A stretch of 64,000 bases of DNA, from positions 297,266,150-297,330,149 of the forward strand of contig NC_064619.1 of assembly GCF_023898315.1 (NCBI RefSeq), read 5' to 3'. Source of the stretch: Schistocerca nitens. Lineage: Eukaryota; Arthropoda; Insecta; Orthoptera; Acrididae. The translations under genes were made by a program, and so were the position numbers. Shown in pieces: positions 10,881 to 21,265 of the stretch. Numbering within the stretch: position 1 is the stretch's first letter; every line of letters begins with the position of its first letter. The notes beneath the pieces were generated by a model. The model did no database searches and was not told the origin of the DNA. It saw only the letters and a program-made list of their open reading frames with translations.

Positions 10881-11500
10881 GCCTTCAGCCATGACTGTGG
10901 TTACTTGTCCTAAAATTCTAATTGGGATCACATAGGCTTGTTTTTAAAGCATTATTTGCTGTGTCTGTATTTTATGCTCATTTGGTAAATTGTAACGCAC
11001 TGAAAGTACTATTAATTTCAGTTATTTATTCCTTGATTAATAACGTGTGATATCTTTATTTATTGCTGAGTCTGGAATTACCGTTTTAAAATAAATGTTT
11101 GTAATTGCAAAAGGGAATCAATAGTAACTGATTACGGCCCCGTCAACAATCGTAACCGAATCCTGCCTTCCTTGATTACCAGGTCCCACATTGTATTGTA
11201 GATTGCCGTTCTGACAACGTGCTTCAAAATATTTTGAACAATCATGAGGGTGATACCAGACAGAAACCCAGTGTTAAGTTTCCATTCAGTCACCAAGTAA
11301 ACTATGTGTATTTGCAAGCTTGTATTGCCGAATTTCATTCTTAAGGTTTATTTAAACTAGCAAGTTGCTTAACAACATTAAAAATTTTTGTCGTTTGTGA
11401 GCTTAGTTATTTTAAAACGTAAAAGGTTAAAATGAGTACAGAGCAAAAAATGTCTCCCCCCTTAAGGTACCGCACCTAAGCCCGTGCCTATTGGGCCTGT
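10881..11500. other. No recognisable gene; hAT-type terminus at its right end
   Basis: The region is AT-rich without long frames. At 11501-11517 the plus strand ends GTAAATCCGCCACTG, whose inverse CAGTGGCGGATTTAC resembles the terminus of ZMYM-type hAT elements as I remember it. It faces the relic at 5.3-7.9 kb but no 8-bp target duplication pairs the two ends. Confidence 0.4.
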
Positions 11501-11521
11501 ACGTAAATCCGCCACTGAACA

Positions 11522-11958
11522 TATGTCGCTTGCCAGCTGAAAGATCTGCTTCGAGAAACCTTCGGTAATGACTGCATCATCTCTAGGCAATTTCAAGACG
11601 TGTGGCCCTGCAGATCCCCCCGACCTTACTCTGTGACTTGTAGTTCTTGGGATATGACAGAATGTGTCTATCAGGGATGTATCCGGATTCTTCCTGGTCT
11701 GAAGTATAGCATACTATGACATATCGCTCTGATTACACCAAATGTGCTGGGAGCAACTGTCGACCATCTCATGTTACGGATGCAGCTTGTTACGAAGTCA
11801 CATGGTGGCAGAAAGCGGAACTTTTTTTTTTGGACAGTGTGCTCCACAAGTGCATCGAATAATAAACGTACCTACGATGTTTCAGCGTCTTCCGATATAT
11901 ACAGCTCGCACTGTGGCACTCGGAACACCGTCAGTTTAATTATAACCACCCGGTATAT
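11522..11958 (+). pseudogene. C-terminal remnant of a DDE transposase (same family as 28.95-30.5 kb)
   Basis: With frameshifts the plus strand reads a chain like QLKDLLRETFGNDCIISRQF, then CVYQGCIR, then ATVDHLMLRMQLVTKSHGG. That order (DLL..TF, phenylalanine-rich WGYLKD region, VDHxxLRMQ) matches the mariner/IS630-like insect elements also seen at 28.95 kb. It ends with ATTATAACCACCCGGTAT at 11941-11958, the same end found at 30499-30516. Confidence 0.7.
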
Positions 11959-14002
11959 AAGTGGATCAGAGACGATTGCGAAACATTCTATCGACGATAT
12001 CTGCCACAAATGAGGAAATTCCCTGACATAGTGGCTTTGCAAAGAGGACATTGTTATTCCCAGCACCGGGAGCGAGAAACTCGGAAACGTAGCAAATGGT
12101 CGGCTGATCAAATGCTACTGTTGCGATCACCTGTGGAAAGTCGTGCAAGGACGCTAAGATCACGAGTAGGCGACAAGGTGTTTTACATCCACGCCTTATC
12201 ACACAACGTGGAGGTCGGAAGCTTACCAGCTCTGTAAAGCTGGCTAGGTGGCGATCTGTGGCAGATGTACTGGCCCAACATCAGCAGTTACGATTGCAGG
12301 GACCGTGGAGCACCAAGGCTGGACCGTGGATCAACGGAAACGTGTCACCTGGTCGGATGAATAACGTTTTTTGTTACATCACGTCGATGGTTGTGTCCAG
12401 ATATGCTGTCATCCATGCGAATGGCTGTTTGAAACATTCACTGCGCCAAGGACGCAGACCATTGGGGGCAGTGTTATGCTAGGGGAGATTCATAGGGGCT
12501 TTCATGGGATCTGTGGTAGTAATCGACGGCCCCGGGACAGCTGTGGACTTTGCGAACGTCGCTGTGGACCACCTGTATTCCTTCGTGTGTGATGTTTCGC
12601 CTACGGTGGTGACCTCTTTTACTCCCTTCTGGTACACACTTGGTAAACGGCAATTTAAGTATATATTTTCCTCTGCCTTTTCTTAGTATATTTCTTAAAT
12701 TACGTGCGTGTTTTTTCTCTATTTAAGAGGTTTATTCTCGCGTTTTGTAAATAAGTGTAAATTCAGGCGGTGAGTAGCGGACAAGTTATTCACTCTGCTT
12801 CGAAGAACTAGGGACTGTTCGTTTTGAATGTAGTAAGCGTTAGTCAGCCTTATAATGCCATGTAGTACACACCTGGAAAGCGGCAAGATAGGTGCATGTA
12901 GCTTCTGTGTTTTCTTAGTAATATAGTTCTTAAACTTGGCGTGTGTTTTTTTTTTCTATTTTTCCTAACTGTAATGTGGTGTCAGGCTAGCGCAGTTTTC
13001 ATTTCTGCTGAATATTGAGCTCCACAATTCACAAGGCGTCAGCCTCACTGGTGACACATCAGCAGGGTAGCTAGTTGCTTATTTAGGTTTGTCTGTGCTT
13101 TTATAGTCAGTTCTTAATTTAGTATTACTGGGATGGGTAGAATACGTGTATGATGTGAGCAGACGCAGGAGGAGCTGACCGCAGTTCGACAAGAACTGAA
13201 TGTGCTACTGACGATTGTCAGTCGTCTTCAGACTGCTGCCTTGGGCTGCAGCGGTGGCGGAGACTCTGACGCGTTGCATGGAATACCTCTTGTTTGACCT
13301 ACGGAGTCTGCTGCCGAGGTCCCTCCAGTCTACCCCACATGGTGGATCCGCTCTCACAGGAGGATGAGTGGCGGGAGGTAACGCATTGGCGTCGATCGAG
13401 GCGGTGGGCGAATATGGAGACTGGACGTCTGACCTCGATCATTCACCCGACTGGAAAAAGTTTCAGGTGACTCATGTGGATAACGAGGGTCAAAGAATTG
13501 ACCCTCAAAATTACAAACGAATATCTTTAACATCGATTTGCTGCAAAATGTTTGCCCTTACTCTCAAAGTGAATGTAATAAATTTTCTTGGGAGCGAAAA
13601 GCTTCTGTCCACATATCAGCACGAGATTACAAAGCATCGCCCGTGCTAACTCAGCTTGCCCTTTTCTGATATGAGATACTGCGAACCATGGATGAAGGGC
13701 AACAGGCGGATTCCATATTTCTAGATTTCCGTAAGACATTTGACACGGTGCCAAACTTCCGACTGTTAACGAAGGTATACAGAATCGGTTCTCAGGTATG
13801 TAAGTGGCTCGAAGACTTCTTAAGTTATAGAAGCCAGTATATTGTCCTCGGCGGTGAGTGTTCATAAGAGACAAGAAATGCCACAGGGAAGTGTAATAGG
13901 ACCGCTGTTATTTACTATATACGTAAATTATCTCGTGGACAGGGTAACCAGCAGTTCGTATTTATTTGCTGATGATGCTGAGGTGTATCGGACGTCAGCA
14001 TC

Positions 14003-14207
14003 AATTAAAATGGTTCAAATGCCCCTGAGCACTATGGGACTTAACATCTGAGGTCATCAGTCCCCTAGAACTTAGAACTACTTAAACCTAACTAACCTAA
14101 GGACATCACACATATCCATGCCCGAGGCAGGATTCGAACCTGCGACCGTAGCAGTCGCGCGGTTCCGGACTGAAGCGCCTAGAACTGCGTGGCCACCGCG
14201 GTCGGCA
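14003..14207 (-). repeat. tRNA-derived SINE inside LINE A
   Basis: On the minus strand it has a tRNA-like head with B box GGTTCGAATCC, the body with CCTTAGGTTAGTTAGGTT and the tail CAGGGGCATTTGAACCATTT. A perfect 13-bp target duplication GGACGTCAGCATC flanks it at 13990-14002 and 14208-14220. It interrupts the LINE right after the FADD motif. Confidence 0.95.
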
Positions 14208-14884
14208 GGACGTCAGCATCGTTGTATAACTGTAGCAGGATTTAAGATGACTTAGACAAAACTTCTAGATGGTTTGATGAATGGCAGCTAGCCCTGAACG
14301 TAGAAAAACGTAAGTTAAACCGGATGAGTAGCAAAAACAAACCCATAATATTCGAATACAGCATTAGTAGGGCGCTGCTTGACACTGTCACATCGACTAA
14401 ATATCAAGGCATTACTTTGCAAAGCAATGCGAAATGGAATCAGCATGTAAGTATTTAGTGGGAAAGGCGAGTTGTCGACTTCGGTTTACTGAGAGAATTT
14501 TAGGAAAGTATGGTTCATGTATAAAGGACACCGTATGTAGACTCTAGGGCAATCCATTGTTGAGTACTGTTCGAGTGTTTGGTATCCGCACCACGTAGGG
14601 TTAGAGGAAGACATCGAAGCAGCTCAGAGGCGGGCTGCTAGATGTATTGCCGGTAGGTTCGAACAAGAATCAGCTGGTAGTGAGGATATGCTTCGGAAAT
14701 TGAAATGGGAACCATTGGAAGGAAGCAGACGTTCTTTTCTAGGATCTCTGTTTGGGAAATTTATAGAAACACCATTTGAGACTGACCCCAGAACGATTCT
14801 ACTGCTGCCACGTACCTTTCGCGTAAGGACCACGAGGATAAGAAAAGAAAAATGAGAGCTCTTACGGAGGCATAAAGACAGTTG

Positions 14885-14888
<4 letters not shown>

Positions 14889-14921
<33 letters not shown>
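14889..14921. repeat. (CT)n microsatellite in LINE A 3' region
   Basis: About 16 uninterrupted CT units between the last coding part of LINE A and its 3' UTR. LINE C has only a short CCTCGCTCTGTTT at the matching place (near 59285), so the expansion is specific to this copy. Confidence 0.9.
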
Positions 14922-14923
<2 letters not shown>

Positions 14924-15340
14924 GAGTGGAACAGGAAAGGAAATGACCAGTACAGAGTATCCTCCGCCACGCACCATACGTTGGCTTGATGAGTATGTAT
15001 GTAGGTGTAGATATAGATGTTCCAACAGGATAACTCTTCTTACTACAAGACGATAATAGTCCTGCTGTGGTTTGCGGAGTGCTACAGTGAACTAAGTTCA
15101 TCTCTTGGCCGCCAAACTCGCATGATCGGAACCCAGTGGAACAGACCTGGGACGCTGTCAGTCGCTAGCTTCGTGACCACAAACCGCCGGTGCGAAATGT
15201 ACTGGAACTGCGTGATCTGTACTTTGACGCTTGGTGGCGCGTTCCTGCGGATATCTACCCACCCAGAACTGCTGATGTATTACGTTCCTAAGGTGCAAGA
15301 ACACAGTCTTAAGCAGGAGGTCATAATAGTTTGGACCACT

Positions 15341-17041
15341 AGGGTAAGTAAACGTAAGCCAGAAAATAAGTAGTGTTTCAGTAGCACTTTAAACAAAAAG
15401 TGAATATTTCTGTGTGGAAGAGCAGCTAAAATTACGCATTCGTTTATTTTGAATTTTAGGCAAAAGCCTTTGTAAAAGAGATTCTGAACCGTTTTCAGTT
15501 GGAGACGACATACTGTAAAGAAAATTTCCCAGTTACACCAAACAAACGCAAACCACAAAGTGTGGAGATGGGTATGTCACATATCTTGCCAAAATTGCAG
15601 TTCAAATTGTGACCGTGACCGGGTCTATTACTACATATTCAACTTTATTACAGAAACTAAAACGAAACCAGTGATTTAACAGCATCGAAATATGACTGAG
15701 TAAAAAAAAAAATATCAGCATTGAAAGTGTTTCGCTCAAGTAATCCTCTACAACTTTATGGCCTTGGATTTCTCTTCACGTGCTAAATGTCAGCGCAAGA
15801 TAGAATTAAAAGTTCTGAGTATTTTCCTCTAGTAGCATGTTAAGGCATCAGCAGTGAGAAATCTACGACCTGTCCGCAACAGACGAGTGCTTCAGATTGA
15901 GTGACTGCGTGAACAGCATGCTCTCGTCGGCAGATTCGTTCAAAGAAGGTGAACGCAAGGTGATTGTGAAGGCCAAACTAGAAAGTTACCCTAGGACGTT
16001 AATTAGAAAATCACGTTTTCCGATAAGCGTGTGCGTAAAACTTTCAATTAGTAATACCTTACAGCCAACAGGACGTACGGAGATTCATCTATAGCGGCCA
16101 CCAATCTCTGTAGTCTCAGTGCACGGAAGCGGCCCGTGAAAGTTGAGGTTACAGGTTCGAGTCTCGCGAATGGGTTTGTGGATTACACATGCCGCTACCT
16201 TATGTATCCTACGCAGGTATTTGGTTTCAGTGATATGGCGATAATCGCGAAAACAAACTTGCAACAGATTGCATCATTCAAGCCACGAGAAGCAGACCAA
16301 GGTTTCCGTCAAAGAATTGTCCTCACAATAGCACTGAAGATGATGAAGTTGGGTCGTGTGGCAAAACATTACCAGTCAATTTGCTCGTCAAATTGCGCTT
16401 TAAGGTATACAGTGCTAGAGATTACCTGTCAATTTGCTCGTAAAATTGGGCTTCAAGGTATACAGTGCTAGAGATACTAGTGGAGCAGTAATTATTCTCG
16501 GGGTCATGAACAGCGTGTACAAGCAATGATTGTGTACCCATAGTTCAATTCTCTCAATGTATTATGTTGTAATATAGCTGTGAGGCAGTCTATCGCCTCT
16601 GAACAGTTCCTATTTGTTATTATAAGGTTGTTTGTGTATGTTAAATTAACCAAATATTCAATTGTGACCATTAGTTTCTAAACTCAAAGCACTCAGTTGA
16701 GGGTCCTGTAACATCTTCATAATTTTTGGCCTTAGACATAATGCCTGACCAAAAAAGTTGAAGCGCGAAGAAGACGCGTTGAATGTCAATGTAGTTTCTT
16801 ACACATACAAACACAATCAGTGGGTATGTACATAACTTATCATCATTTTCTTTGGGCCTTTGTCCCGCTTCAACGCGGGGTCGACTTGTTACTATGGAAT
16901 TGGAAGTGTTAGTTGCAGAGGGTGGCCGGATGCCCATCCTGTTGTCACCCCGAACACTCCGGGATGGAATTAGTGTACCCCAGCTGTCTGCATCTAGTGT
17001 AAGCCATGAAACAGTGCGAACATTTTCAAATTTCTGCTAGT
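15341..17041. other. No recognisable gene; short direct duplication at 16371-16484
   Basis: Two adjacent copies of about 57 bp start TCAATTTGCTCGT and end CAGTGCTAGAGAT with a few differences. A possible degraded B box (GGTTCGAGTCTCGC) lies near 16154. The other frames are short and show no family motif. Confidence 0.5.
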
Positions 17042-17236
17042 CGTGTAACTGAGGCGGAACGTGGGGATTAGCCCGGTATTCACCTAACAGGATGTGGAAA
17101 ACCGCCTAAAAACTACATCCAGGCTGGCCAGATACCAGCCCTCGTCGTTAATGCGCCGGGCGGATTCGATCCAGGGCTGGCGCGCCTACCTGAGTCCATC
17201 AAACAGCGCACTAGCGCTCTCAGCTACCCTGGAAGG
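17042..17236 (-). repeat. tRNA-derived SINE (second family)
   Basis: On the minus strand it begins CCAGGGTAGCTGAGAGCGCT, has a B-box-like GGATCGAATCCGCCC, then the characteristic TTTTTAGGCGGTTTTCCACA and AATACCGGGCTAATCCCC, and ends near CGCCTCAGTTACACGAC. I recall this body as a common grasshopper repeat. It is followed on the right by a short TA run at 17236-17250. Confidence 0.8.
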
Positions 17237-17269
17237 TATATATATATATAGTCTGTGACGAGTACAGTG

Positions 17270-18190
17270 GCCACCAGAGTGGATTAGTGTTGTTTTCAGA
17301 CCTGGCAGGGTGTAAAAGGGGCGTGAATAGCGACAGATATTGAGTGATCACTGTGAAAGACACGGAAATGCCGTGTACTCGTTTGAGACAGCGAAATCAG
17401 CACTTGAGAGGTTGAAAAGGGTCTCAGTGTCAGTCTCCGTTTGGCCAGTTGGTGGAATAGTACAGTATCCAGATTTGTGGGGCATTCAGATGTGACTCTG
17501 ACCCAACGTTGGACTGCATGGGAACGTGAGGGCACGCATACTCGTCATCAAGGTTCCAGTCGACCATGTCTGACCAACACAAGAGAGGAGCGCCATATGA
17601 TGCTCTAAGCACATAGTAACACCTTCGCATTTGCGCTTGTCATCCGAGAACAAGTAGCGGACTCGTTGCACCGATTCTGTGTCATCCCGCACCAATGGTT
17701 GGAGACTAGAAGCAGCCACACTAGGAAATGATTGTCCCTTGCATAGGCTGCCGCTAACAACACAATGAAAACGACTTAGTGACAGGGAAGCACTGATTTC
17801 TGATGACTGGCATCGCATTGAGCTCAGCGATGAATTGCTGTTCTGCACTACCCCACATGCCCGGTTGCATGTGAACTGCGTACCCCGGGTTCCTCCTCAT
17901 CGTGTTACCATGTGAACTGAGGACAGATCCGGCTCATTAGTTAATCGACTAATCCGGTAATCGTCCCTTGACGCTCACTGTCGAAACCTGGGAACTCTGG
18001 ACAGTCATTTACTCACGTTCCAAAAACATGTCGTATTGCTCACCCTCTGAGTTTCACTTCTCATGTATGTGTTCCGCATTCCCACTTAATCATGTAATAT
18101 ATGTTGCAGCATCGCCAATCGATACTGCAAGGAGGCAAGCGATTCAGTCACAGAAGTGGACACCGAGAGATCGCATCGACTGTTTGTAGT
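17270..18190 (+). pseudogene. Decayed Tc1-like transposase
   Basis: The helix-turn-helix region reads GHSDVTLTQRWTAWEREGTH and RHQGSSRPCLTNTREERHM (17488-17610), a Tc1 signature. Further on, HRIELSDELLFC near 17808-17840 matches the first catalytic Asp region (xVFSDESRFC). Many stops intervene and the second Asp and Glu are not recognisable. Confidence 0.65.
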
Positions 18191-18502
18191 GGACGGATGA
18201 AAGTTTAGGCTTCACAGGGTGTTCATAGATGGTACGCTCGGATGAGCTTGTACTAAAAAAACTTGTAATGGCTACTTGAAGTTGTCGAGTGCCTGTAAAG
18301 TTACAGCCTGCAATGTCAGGCACGACCATGAAAAACCAACAAGCCAAGAGTTGTCTGACAAAAGTTGAGACACTCACTGAAGAGAAAAGCATTTGAAGAT
18401 ATTTCGTGCAGGTCGAGTAAGTTGATACGCCAGGAGCTGATGAAGAATGGTGATATCGCAACTATCACTCAGGAGGACAAAAGCCGCATTTGATACAACA
18501 TA
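18191..18502. other. No recognisable gene
   Basis: About 310 bases between the Tc1 relic and Tc1 copy 1 with no motif I can assign. Confidence 0.5.
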
Positions 18503-19911
18503 CACTCCTGGAAATTGAAATAAGAACACCGTGAATTCATTGTCCCAGGAAGGGGAAACTTTATTGACGCATTCCTGGGGTCAGATACATCACATGATCA
18601 CACTGACAGAACCACAGGCACATAAGACACAGGCAACAGAGCATGCACAATGTCCGCACTAGTACAGTGTATATCCACCTTTCGCAGCAATGCAGGCTGC
18701 TATTCTCCCATGGAGACGATCGTAGAGATGCTGGATGTAGTCCTGTGGAACGGCTTGCCATGCCATTTCCACCTGGCGCCTCAGTTGGACCAGCGTTCGT
18801 GCTGGACGTGCAGACCGCGTGAGACGACGCTTCATCCAGTCCCAAACATGCTCAATGGGGGACAGATCCGGAGATCTTGCTGGCCAGGGTAGTTGACTTA
18901 CACCTTCTAGAGCACGTTGGGTGGCACGGGATACATGCGGACGTGCATTGTCCTGTTGGAACAGCAAGTTCCCTTGCCGGTCTAGGAATAGTAGAACGAT
19001 GGGTTCGATGACGGTTTGGATGTACCGTGCACTATTCAGTGTCCCCTCGACGATCACCAGTGGTGTACGGCCAGTGTAGGAGATCGCTCCCCACACCATG
19101 ATGCCGGGTGTTGGCCCTGTGTGCCTCGGTCGTATGCAGTCCTGATTGTGGCGCTCACCTGCACGGCGCCAAACACGCATACGACCATCATTGGCACCAA
19201 GGCAGAAGCGACTCTCATCGCTGAAGACGACACGTCTCCATTCGTCCCTCCATTCACGCCTGTCGCGAGGCTGCACGATGTTGGGGCGTGAGCGGAAGAC
19301 GGCCTAACGGTGTGCGGGACCGTAGCCCAGCTTCATGGAGACGGTTGCGAATGGTCCTCGCCGATACCCCAGGAGCAACAGTGTCCCTAATTTGCTGGGA
19401 AGTGGCGGTGCGGTCCCCTACGGCACTGCGTAGGATCCTACGGTCTTGGCGTGCATCCGTGCGTCGCTGCGGTCCGGTCCCAGGTCGACGGGCACGTGCA
19501 CCTTCCGCCGACCACTGGCGACAACATCGATGTACTGTGGAGACCTCACGCCCCACGTGTTGAGCAATTCGGCGGTACGTCCACCCGGCCTCCCGCATGC
19601 CCACTATACGCCCTCGCTCAAAGTCCGTCAACTGCACATACGGTTCACGTCCACGCTGTCGCGGCATGCTACCAGTGTTAAAGACTGCGATGGAGCTCCG
19701 TATGCCACGGCAAACTGGCTGACACTGACGGCGGCGGTGCACAAATGCTGCGCAGCTAGCGCCATTCGACGGCCAACACCGCGGTTCCTGGTGTGTCCGC
19801 TGTGCCGTGCGTGTGATCATTGCTTGTACAGCCCTCTCGCAGTGTCCGGAGCAAGTATGGTGGGTCTGACACCCCGGTGTCAATGTGTTCTTTTTTCCAT
19901 TTCCAGGAGTG
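18503..19911 (-). mobile_element. Tc1-like transposon, copy 1
   Basis: The ends are terminal inverted repeats CACTCCTGGAAATTGAAATA (left) and, inverted, CACTCCTGGAAATGGAAAAA (right). TA dinucleotides flank at 18501-18502 and 19912-19913. It is about 98% identical by eye to copy 2 at 23850-25269, apart from a 14-bp deletion in the transposase. Confidence 0.95.
18659..19667 (-). pseudogene. Tc1 transposase, frameshifted copy 1
   Basis: The start MPRQRGREPYVQLTDF at 19667 matches copy 2. A 14-bp deletion near 19272-19273 (sequence ACACCACTGGAGGC of copy 2 absent) shifts the frame after about 130 residues and removes residues before the first catalytic Asp. The downstream frame (SDESRF, QQDNARPH, SPIEHVWDWM) is open to 18659. 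This deletion alone probably kills the copy. Confidence 0.93.
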
Positions 19912-19998
19912 TACATCGTGCGTGATCTGCAGTCCATCCAAAATTTCCCCATAGCAAACAGGAAGCGCACAACAATATTAAGCTCGTCATCCTGAAGA

Positions 19999-20290
19999 CG
20001 AGGATTGGGGAGAAGAGAAGTTTGTGGCACAACTTGACTAGAAGAAGGGATCGGTTGGTAGGACATGTTCTGAGGCGTCAAGGGATCACCAATTTAGTAG
20101 AGGGCAGCGTGGAGGGTAAAAATCGTAGAGGGAGACCAAGAGATGAATACACCAAGCAGATTCAGAAGGATGTAGGTTGCAGTATGTACTGGGAGATGAA
20201 GAAGTTTGCACAGGATAGAGTAGCATGGAGAGCTGCATCAAACCAGTCTCAGGACTGAAGACCACAACAACAACAACAACAACAACATCC
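19999..20290 (+). pseudogene. 3' end of an RTE-like LINE, with (ACA)n tail
   Basis: The plus frame reads LTRRRDRLVGHVLRRQGI, then EGKNRRGRPRDEYTKQIQKD and DRVAWRAASNQSQD, the C-terminal tail of a LINE ORF2. It ends with a stop and a run of ACA repeats (20263-20288), the likely 3' tail. Copies with the same end lie at 38210 and 47845, each 5'-truncated at a different place. Confidence 0.8.
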
Positions 20291-20318
20291 TGAAGACGAG
20301 TAGTGGCGAATAGTTTTT

Positions 20319-20700
20319 ATGGCTAAAGACGACGTGAACAGTGTCATTACATTTTCAACACCCAATAATTTGAAGCTACTGAGTGAGGTCACGCAAATAT
20401 CTGTGGATGGCACTTTCAGGATTTGCCCACGGTACTCCACAGAATTGTTTGGCTGTTCATGGGACTTAACTTCTGAGGTCATCAGTCCCCTAGAACTTAG
20501 AACTACTTAAACCTAACTAACCTTAGGACATCACACACATCCATGCCCGATGCAGGATTCGAATCTGCGACCGTAGCGGTCTCGCGGTTCCAGACTGTAG
20601 CGCCTTTAACCGCACGGCCACTTCGGCCGGCTGTGAAGCTTTCCCTTGTAAACAGAACGGTTCGTTTTATTTTGCCCGTCCTTCTGTCTACCGTCTTGAG
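20319..20700 (+). pseudogene. MULE-like transposase fragment, interrupted by a SINE
   Basis: The frame reads NLKLLSEVTQISVDGTFRIC then PRYSTELFGCS, resembling the MULE core start (xDGTFxxxPxxFxQL), whose Asp is the first catalytic residue. The SINE at 20459-20636 cuts it, and about 60 bases after the SINE may continue it. The match is short. Confidence 0.5.
20459..20636 (-). repeat. tRNA-derived SINE, 3'-truncated
   Basis: Head GCCGGCCGAAGTGGCCGTGC, B box with GCAGATTCGAATCCTGC and the common body are present on the minus strand. The terminal CTCAGAGCCATTTGAACCA is missing and there is no clear target duplication, so it was truncated or deleted after insertion. Confidence 0.85.
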
Positions 20701-21030
20701 GAGATTCCGCTTGTGGTGAAAATCAGGAATGCGAACAAAGCCACGTGACCAAAAACAGAAACTGTTGAGAAGGATGAATTTTTACAAGAACAAGTGGAAG
20801 ATTTGAGGGAAGAATTCACGATCGGTTCGGTTTTGTTAAAAGACTTAGCTTCAAGTTTCTGGCCCAAAAACTGGAGAAGAAGAAACCGGACGATTTATTT
20901 TTGTCAGTTTGGTGTTTGTCAATGATATGTTCGATGATCGATGTTCTAGCTTTAATTTCGGTGGTGACTATGGGAGGCAATCAGCCGCCCTGCTCGTGGT
21001 CTCTTCCAGCTAACGCTAACTGGCTGTCCG

Positions 21031-21265
21031 CAGCTCGTGATCTAGTGGCTAGCGTTGCTGCCTCTGGTCACGGTGTCGCGCGTTCGATTCCCGATCGGGT
21101 TGGGGATTTTTTTCTGACCCTGGAGTGGGTGTTTGTGTTGTCCTCATCATTTCATCATCATTCCTGAAAGAAGCTAGATTGGTCTGTGTAAAGTTTGGGA
21201 CTTTGTAGGTGCGCTGGTGACCACGCATATGAGCGCCCCACAAAACAAAACATCATCATCACATC
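21031..21265 (+). repeat. tRNA-derived SINE (third family, CATCAT tail)
   Basis: Head CAGCTCGTGATCTAGTGGCT has an A-box-like start and B box CGTTCGATTCCCGATCGGG. The body carries GTTGTCCTCATCATTTCATC and ends with GCGCCCCACAAAACAAAACA followed by CATCATCATCA-type repeats. The head resembles that of the SINE at 2662-2882, while the tail is different. Confidence 0.8.

Larger units (their letters stand above)
12625..15019 (+). mobile_element. LINE A (CR1/Jockey-like), internally deleted
   Basis: The 5' part has two imperfect copies of about 100 bp (near 12636 and 12868) like LINE 5' UTR units. An ORF1-like coiled-coil fragment follows near 13160 (EELTAVRQELNVLLTIVSRL). It jumps near 13465 straight into RT motifs (DPQNYKRISLTSICCK, QADSIFLDFRKTFDTVPN, GSVIGPLLFTIYVNYL, SYLFADDAEVYR). 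Endonuclease and the RT N-terminus are missing. The C-terminal RRAARCIAG region and the GTAGGTGTAGATATAGATG 3' end are present. A SINE interrupts it after FADD, and frames are broken. Confidence 0.85.
11990..15340 (+). mobile_element. Tc1-like transposon remnant split by LINE A
   Basis: The left half (to about 12620) includes the paired-like DNA-binding part and PGRMNNVFCYITSM / HHVDGCVQICCHPCEW-type core with frameshifts. The right half resumes at about 15010 with MFQQDNSSYYKTIIVLLWF, where the second catalytic Asp of a DD34E transposase lies. Both halves are on the plus strand, colinear, and separated by about 2.4 kb of LINE A. Terminal repeats could not be set. Confidence 0.75.
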
